Source: Sambucus nigra
Lineage: Eukaryota > Streptophyta > Magnoliopsida > Dipsacales > Adoxaceae
Direction: 5' to 3'
DNA: 64,000 nucleotides
Assembly (NCBI GenBank): GCA_949130495.1
Contig: OX422210.1
Location: 503,479,760-503,543,759, forward strand
Shown in pieces: positions 58,171-64,000 of the stretch. The notes beneath the pieces are model-generated. The model did not search any database and was not told the origin of the DNA. It saw only the letters and a program-made list of their open reading frames with translations. A program made the translations under genes and the position numbers. Numbering within the stretch: position 1 is the stretch's first letter; each line of letters opens with the position of its first letter.

Positions 58171-60602
58171 TTAGGTTCTAGAGTCCTTAGGAATCTGTGC
58201 GAATGTTCTACGACTGCTGCGTTTCTCTCTAATTAATGTAGAGCCCTAAGATTAAGACCGTTGATTTCTCTCGTGAGATTCCGTTCTACTGCTATGATAC
58301 GAGAACCCCGAAGATCTTCTGTGCGTTCGTGTGATACTTGTAAGTCGTTACATGAAGGGCGTGGTGGAAGGCCGTTGTGAAGTCATCACGAGGCAGGATT
58401 ACTAAGAACTGTAGGTTGTAGTCGGGGATAAGGGCCGCTTTGGAGGTCTCTCACTTTGTAGCAATATTCTATATTGCTTTCGTGACTACTAAGTACAGTT
58501 GAAATAGTTTTCCCAAGTACCGTTGTTGGTAGAGAGTGGTACTATGCTTGGGATTCCAAGCAATGTCAATTTGGAGTTGAGAGATCCTTGACAAGGACCA
58601 CATGTTGAAGTTCGGTTAGATAAAGGAAGTGTAACCTCGTTCGGTGAGAACGTGAGGCCCGAGAGTTTTGGCCTAAGAGATGGGTATGGAAGTGCCCAGG
58701 TGTGAGGGTTTGAAGAGAACCTTTCACCCATTGGAGTAAGATTGAAGTGGCGAAAATGGTAGTTGCCTCTTTATGGAGGGACAGAATGTTTTGCCAATTG
58801 AGAGGACCTCTCATTGGAAATGATAAGGCTCGTAAGTAAGTGTTGCTAACACTTATAGAGAATTAATGTTCATGAGACCCCATTGGTGGACATCCACCTG
58901 GGGAAGACTCGTGGAACTAAGGCCGGGGAGGCTGGTAGAATGTCCTCCTTGCTGAAGAGGTTAAGGGAACTACGCATTCTGATCTTGTCGATTGAAGATA
59001 ACCGACAAGGATGGGACTCCTAGTTGGGACATTGATGGAAGTAGTTTGGTTCAGATAAGACTAGAATGATGTGTCTTGGAACCATTGATAGAGGCCAAGG
59101 AGGTTGGCTAGCATGTTGGTGGGACTTTCCAACTTAGGTGGGAGAAGTGCATTCCTTAAGATAAGATGGAGAAGTATGGTGATAACCCTAGATTCGGGTG
59201 TGTATATAGAACTTGTGATAGTATCGGTGTTTATATATAGTAAGTATTTCTATATGACTTCCAGGATAGGGAGTTCTATATTTTCTTTCACTCGTTATGG
59301 GGCGAGTGGTGATATGTGGTACGTGCTACTTGTATTTTCTGTAAAATACGAGTAAAGATATTTTTGGTTGGGTTGGTGTGGTAGCAAGAGAATAAATCGC
59401 GAGGCTATCCTATTTCTAATTCTAGAAGAAGGACTAGTTGTTCTAAAATATCTCTCCTGGATACAGGTTGAGACTTTATGGAGGTGGTTTACGATATATA
59501 GATAGTTTTCATTCTTTATTTTGTTTTACTTTGTTTGTTTTGTTTTATTATTTATTCACTTTGCTTGTGTATGATGTGCCTTGTCTCCACGATCGGCTAG
59601 TTAAGGGGATTGTGTGGAGGGGTTCCTTGTTTGGATTTCGCTTCGGCGAGACGCTCCACGCATGAACCTTAACGACGTTGGGAGTGGAGAGATGTGCATT
59701 TTCTTTTCTTTTATGTTCTTTCTTTTCTCTTTCTGTTGGTAGAGATGATGGGTTGGAAGATTTAGCCAAGAATCACGTATATGAGTGATTAAGGGCTAAG
59801 TTGATGTGCAATATATGAGCACTATGATAGTTTTCCTCTAATCGATGTGGGGAAGACTAAGATTATGAAAGTCCGATAGAGACTTATGGTTGTGCCTTAA
59901 TGAGAAGGCCATTTATATAGAAGTATATGTGTATGTTGGGATAAAGTATTGCTGGCATCTTACAAAAAGTAAATGCCTCAGTCGATTGTTATGGTAGGAC
60001 GTAGAAGTAAATATGTATTAGTAGAGTTATGAGTTAGGATTTCGTAATTCCCAATCATGTGTCTTCGACCGTTACTTCTCGACAACCGACAATGCGAGGT
60101 AGTAGTGTAACGGGAGGGTTCCTTGTTTGGATTTCGCTTCGGCGAGACGTTCCATGCATGAAACCGAGCGAATGTCAGAAGTCGGGAAAAGTCTTGGACA
60201 CTGGGGATATATTTAGTATTATACTTATACGACTAGACTATATAGAATATATATCGACCTTAGGATTTTTAGGACGCTAGGCCCTTAGGGCATGCGACGT
60301 TATTTTAGGAAGGTGGTTGGGAGTTGACCACAATATGTTTGTGGGTTAACTCTATGTAGGATTTGGTCCCTAGAACGAGAAGTAAAGGATATCGAGAGGT
60401 TCGGGATGTTGGGCCAAAGGAGATGAGGCCTTTCTTAGATAGATTGCGACGTCGGTAACCTATCATTCGAAGAGTCGAAGTATGAGCTGACTTTTTCTCC
60501 TGCACTCGCGTTGCTATGATCAAAAGTGGGTTTAACGAACGAGTCTTTGCCAGGAATGGGAAGTATTAATATGGGAGCATGGACTCATTGTTCATGTGTC
60601 TC
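58171..60602 (+). mobile_element. Unreadable interior of element G
   Basis: Should contain gag, protease and reverse transcriptase, but no domain could be read and frames are short. Two copies of a GC-richer module TTCCTTGTTTGGATTTCGCT (59623, 60119) also occur in both LTRs. Confidence 0.5.
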
Positions 60603-61480
60603 ACACTTTTAAAACTTCGTGAGAAGTATTATCCCACGCTTGATTTGGAATTCGTAGCTGTAGTATTCGCCTTAAAGAATTAGAGGCATTACTTCCTGGG
60701 CAGGAATTTGGGTCTTTTCATGAGCAACAAGTTTGTATTTGTGAAGGAATAGCTATGGAGTATTCCCTTTCGCTAAGGCAATGCGGATGGGAGTAGTATA
60801 GGCGCCGAGTAGAAACCGTCTGAGAGTTTAGTCGTGGCATGGAATGCCAATGGAGCGAGTTAAATCGAGGGGGCTCTATTATAAGAGCATTTATGTCCGT
60901 GAATGACCCTTTCACCTACTAGTATGTAGAGAGTAGTGTGGAACGAGGACGGGTCTATCCGTGGACATCCTTATCGGATTGTCGATAATGAAACGGTCAT
61001 GATTCTAGTTGAGAAAACTGTGGATCATTGGACCAATCGCTGCTTACTCAATGGAATTGGGTGGGCTAAGTACAAAAGTGTATGCCCAGCTCTTCTTAGT
61101 GGAGTTTTGGATCTGTATGCGGTTTCTATCAAATAGTGGTGAACTGAGAGAGACATTCGTGTTAAAGTACTAGTAAAGTTTCCAGGAAGAAATGGGAACC
61201 GTGTGGATATGGGGTATATCCTACCACCCGTAAATTGATGGGTGGGTTTGATTTAAAGGAAGGATTGGAGTAGTAGTTCTTATGGATCGAATTTCCGTAC
61301 GATAATTTGGATCGTCTCCTACGAGTAGGATGCCGTGTGTAGCCTAGTATAGTTGGCAGTGTGCCTTGTTTGTTCGTTGGAATGGAAACAGCGAATAGTA
61401 TATTTTTGGGCTTGGAGTAGTCCGATAATATCTTTTTCAAGATTGGGCTCATTGATCAGTAAACTTCTAAGGGCTACGCC
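60603..61480 (+). pseudogene. pol: RNase H-integrase remnant of element G
   Basis: At 60603-60710 the frame gives LREKYYPTLDLEFVAVVFAL then K N stop RHYFLG, matching the EKNYPTHDLELAAVVFALK.WRHYLYG motif of chromovirus RNase H. At 61197-61290 GTVWIWGISYHP, stop, IDGW corresponds to the integrase block ending YHPQTDGQSER. Near 61325-61440 GCRV stop PSIVG and NSIFLGLE recall the KCRTPICWDEVGE and LGPE motifs. The order and strand are right for pol of element G. Frequent stops, often in CpG- or CpNpG-type contexts, show long decay under methylation (inference). Confidence 0.65.
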
Positions 61481-61825
61481 AACGTGAATAGGAGTTAGTA
61501 GTGTTGGGGTTAGCGATTATAAGCTAGTGTAGTTATTCCCTAGTAAGGGTGTAACGTGTTTCGGAAAGTAAGGCAAGTTGTGCCAAGGTTGTGTAGGTAT
61601 CTCCTCCCTTAGTAGAAGGGTGGGATCGATAGTTCATGAGGAATGAATTGGTGTTATGTTATAGCATGATGATGCAGACTGAGATCAATAGTGATGACCT
61701 TAGTCTGTGTCCTATGGGGACGCTGCACTGTAGAGGGGTTTGCTAGTATGATAGCACGGTTTTTAGTATAGTATACCCTTTATATGGTTTTGGGTTATGC
61801 CTGAATTTTGAGGGCAAAATTCCCC

Positions 61826-61841
61826 TTCAAGGGGGGGAGTA
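61826..61841 (+). other. Polypurine tract of element G
   Basis: CTTCAAGGGGGGGAGTA directly precedes the 3' LTR; TTTTGAGGGCAAAATTCC before it is the decayed form of the Tekay TTCGAGGACGAAATTCC signature. Confidence 0.85.
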
Positions 61842-64000
61842 TGTAACAACCCAGGTTTTTTGAGCGACTATTTTATACTATTTTGCCTGATGTATTTTTA
61901 GAATAGTCGAGATAGTCGAAATAAGTGCCACGTTGTATTTTTGGGTTTCGGGCACTTTTTACGCGTTATGGCTCAATTAAGTGGTTACGAGTCATTTTAG
62001 TGGTGTATTAGCAATTAAAGGTGGGGATTTATGTTTTGAGACCCGTATAAGTCCCCCACCCCTTTTTCTTTCTTCATTTGTGAGAAAAGCCAAAGGAGAG
62101 AGAGAGAGAGTTGGGAGAAAAGGAGAGGAAGAGAGAAAATTGAAGATTTGGGCTGAATTCCGTCGCTACCGGAGGTGATCCGAGACTACGAACCTCGAGG
62201 TAAGTTTCTTACTTGCTAGATATTGATTTAATGTGATAAATCTGCATGTGTAGTTAAGTTTTGGGAGGTTTAAACCACAAATGGGTTTTGGTTGATTTTG
62301 GGTGTTTAAATCCTAAATCTTATAGTTTAATTTGATTTGAGGACAAATTTGTAGTTAGAAATGGTGTAGAAATGAATTGGGTTGAATTGTTGTTGTTGAT
62401 GTTGGGAAGAATCAAGGGTTTGAGGGTTTTGGGGCTTTAGGGTTCAAACAACCCGTAGCTTAAACTTTGAAATTCTGTAGAACCGAATCGATTCGTCCCT
62501 AGCGAATCGATTCGGTAAGGGGGAAAGTGTCAGGTCTGGGTTGACCGAATCGATTCGGACCCTTTGAATCGATTCGGGGTTATGCAGAATGTCAGGGTCT
62601 TCTTGACCGAATCGATTCGGACCTACCGAATCGATTCTCTTTTGGGGACCGAATCGATTCGGATAGGGAGAATCGATTCGGATGTCCTGCATTTTTGGGA
62701 TGTTTTTCTAGTTTAGTTTTGGTTCTTTTCTTTTAGGCTCGAAGTTTAGGAACCTTCCTTTCGGAAGTAATTAAGAGTCCTAGAGGGTGGTTTTGGGTAG
62801 ACTAATGCCCTAGGATTAATTGGGATATTTGGGCTTACCTGAGGGCTAGTTTGTATAGGTTAATGTCCGAATGATATAGGAGGTTAACCTAAAGATAAAT
62901 TGGAAGTTAAAATATTAACGTTGAGATTTTGGGAGACACTCCATTATGGAGACTCACTTTGAGGGTTTATGAAATAATATGAACTCTTGGAGGCTATTTT
63001 GAGGTTAGTCGCACTTTGGGTCTTAGGTCATTAATAAAACATGACTTAATGAATAAAGAATGCATGTTATAAAATATGGTACTAAATGAATAAGTACAAA
63101 TGGATGATTTTTGGAAATATAAAATATGATGTTTTCAAAATGGAAAAGTAATGTTTTTCATAAATGTTAATTTATGGATACACACCTCTCTAAATCGCTA
63201 TCTAAAGGGAAGTTGCGCGCGTTGTGGTGAAGCCCCCTGGCTAATGAATGCAGGGTGGATATAGTCCCTAGGCCATGTGAGCGTTTGTGATTGTATTTTT
63301 TTCTGCGCTCGTTAGGAGATTCCGGGTGTGGTCTTAACTATCCCGCAGGCACATGGCCGCTTCCCGACGTTTCGATAGGATCCCAGGCTGTCTTGATGAT
63401 AGGCCCTGGAAGATGATAGCCATTTAGGGGCGCGCACAGTGGGGAAACCCGGACGGGCGGTCTTAGAATCGTTATATATATATGATTATAACTATTCTGA
63501 ATCAAGTTGGACTTGATGTATAATGGGTGCCACAAAGAGCATAATGAAATGCCATAAAGAGCATGAGAAAGTGCCACAAAGAGCACGATGAAATGCCATA
63601 AAGAGCATATAATGATGATTATATTCCTGATAAGGAAGAGATTTTTACAAATGTATAATTGAGATATAATGCCACAAAGAGCATAGAAACTATGATTTTA
63701 TTTCCTGATAAGGAATGGAATTTCTAAATGAAATAGTATATGATGAAAGTAGAATGGTAAACATTTGATAAAATGTTGTACCATTTATAGGTATATTCCT
63801 AAAGAAAGAATTAGGAATTGTGCCATTAGATGATGGATGGGTTTATTTTTTTATATTTCTTGAGTAGCTGTAGATGTGACCTCCCACACTTATGCACACA
63901 CATACATTTGTTGATTTTTTTCGTGCTAAGGATCTAATGGATCTCGACGATCAACCTTGCCTAAGTAGTAGTGTATCGGGGGGGTTCCTTGTTTAGATTT
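61842..64000 (+). repeat. 3' LTR of element G (partial)
   Basis: Aligns with 54949-57398, with a 253-bp deletion after TTTTGCCTGATG (61892) and a short GA tract. The remaining roughly 0.75 kb lies beyond the window. Confidence 0.9.
62484..62680 (+). repeat. Array of paired CGAATCGATTCG palindromes (3' LTR)
   Basis: Same spacing as in the 5' LTR (first pair 62484/62503, next 62546/62565), with single-base differences such as CGAATCGATTCGT at the first copy and TGAATCGATTCG at the fourth. Confidence 0.95.

Larger units (their letters stand above)
54944..64000 (+). mobile_element. Tekay-like element G (runs off the window)
   Basis: 5' LTR 54949-58155, initiator tRNA-Met site, decayed pol with RNase H and integrase traces on the plus strand, a polypurine tract at 61826-61841 and a 3' LTR from 61842 to beyond 64000. 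The interior is only 3.7 kb against about 5-6 kb for complete relatives. The left duplication should be AAGAT (54944-54948); its partner is outside the window. Confidence 0.85.

Overview
This window looks like a gene-poor, repeat-packed stretch of a flowering-plant nuclear genome. It is AT-rich, every recognisable protein belongs to a transposable element, and the element families (Tekay-like and Tat/Athila Ty3-gypsy, SIRE-like Copia, L1-type LINE, hAT with a DUF4371-type transposase, PIF/Harbinger, CACTA) occur together in angiosperms. I see no ordinary host gene, rRNA or CRISPR. The species cannot be told from the sequence.

The layout is a set of nested insertions. (1) 1-23531 is an old minus-strand Tekay-like chromovirus (A). 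Its left 3' LTR ends at 511 and its right 5' LTR starts at 18065. A second minus-strand chromovirus (A1, 2310-17415) sits in its interior, and A1 carries a plus-strand gag-only Copia derivative (5677-11679, target duplication TACCC). The right LTR of A is split by an L1-type LINE (about 20341-23385). (2) 23532-24698 is mostly featureless apart from a tRNA-derived SINE. (3) 24699-27597 is a decayed minus-strand hAT transposase gene whose 5' exon was split by an Athila-like element (27598-46874, minus strand, duplication GGCGG). (4) The Athila-like 5' LTR is itself split by a very young plus-strand Tat-like non-autonomous element (38127-45279, duplication ATCAC, no LTR difference seen). (5) 46880-54948 holds a PIF/Harbinger pseudogene, compound microsatellites, a second LINE cut by one end of a CACTA element, a minus-strand Tat-like 3' LTR with the start of a plus-strand accessory gene, and a chromodomain fragment. 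(6) From 54949 to the window end is a plus-strand Tekay-like element (G) with 3.2 kb LTRs and a wrecked pol.

The most interesting object is the Tat-like element at 38127-45279. It has no pol and keeps only the C-terminal end of Gag. On the opposite strand it carries an intact four-exon gene with canonical splice sites, predicting a protein of about 641 residues. The N-terminal part resembles the 'putative gypsy-type transposon' family (PF04195/Transposase_28), and the C-terminal part is an alanine-rich coiled coil. The element also holds 35 copies of the palindrome CCGCGG in 7.15 kb (none noticed elsewhere in the window), a 61-bp hairpin-bearing tandem array, a 68-bp triplication and GC-rich LTR repeats. 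Antisense extra ORFs are known in plant Tat elements; the pol-less form that keeps an intact spliced antisense gene and is saturated with CCGCGG is what deserves follow-up.
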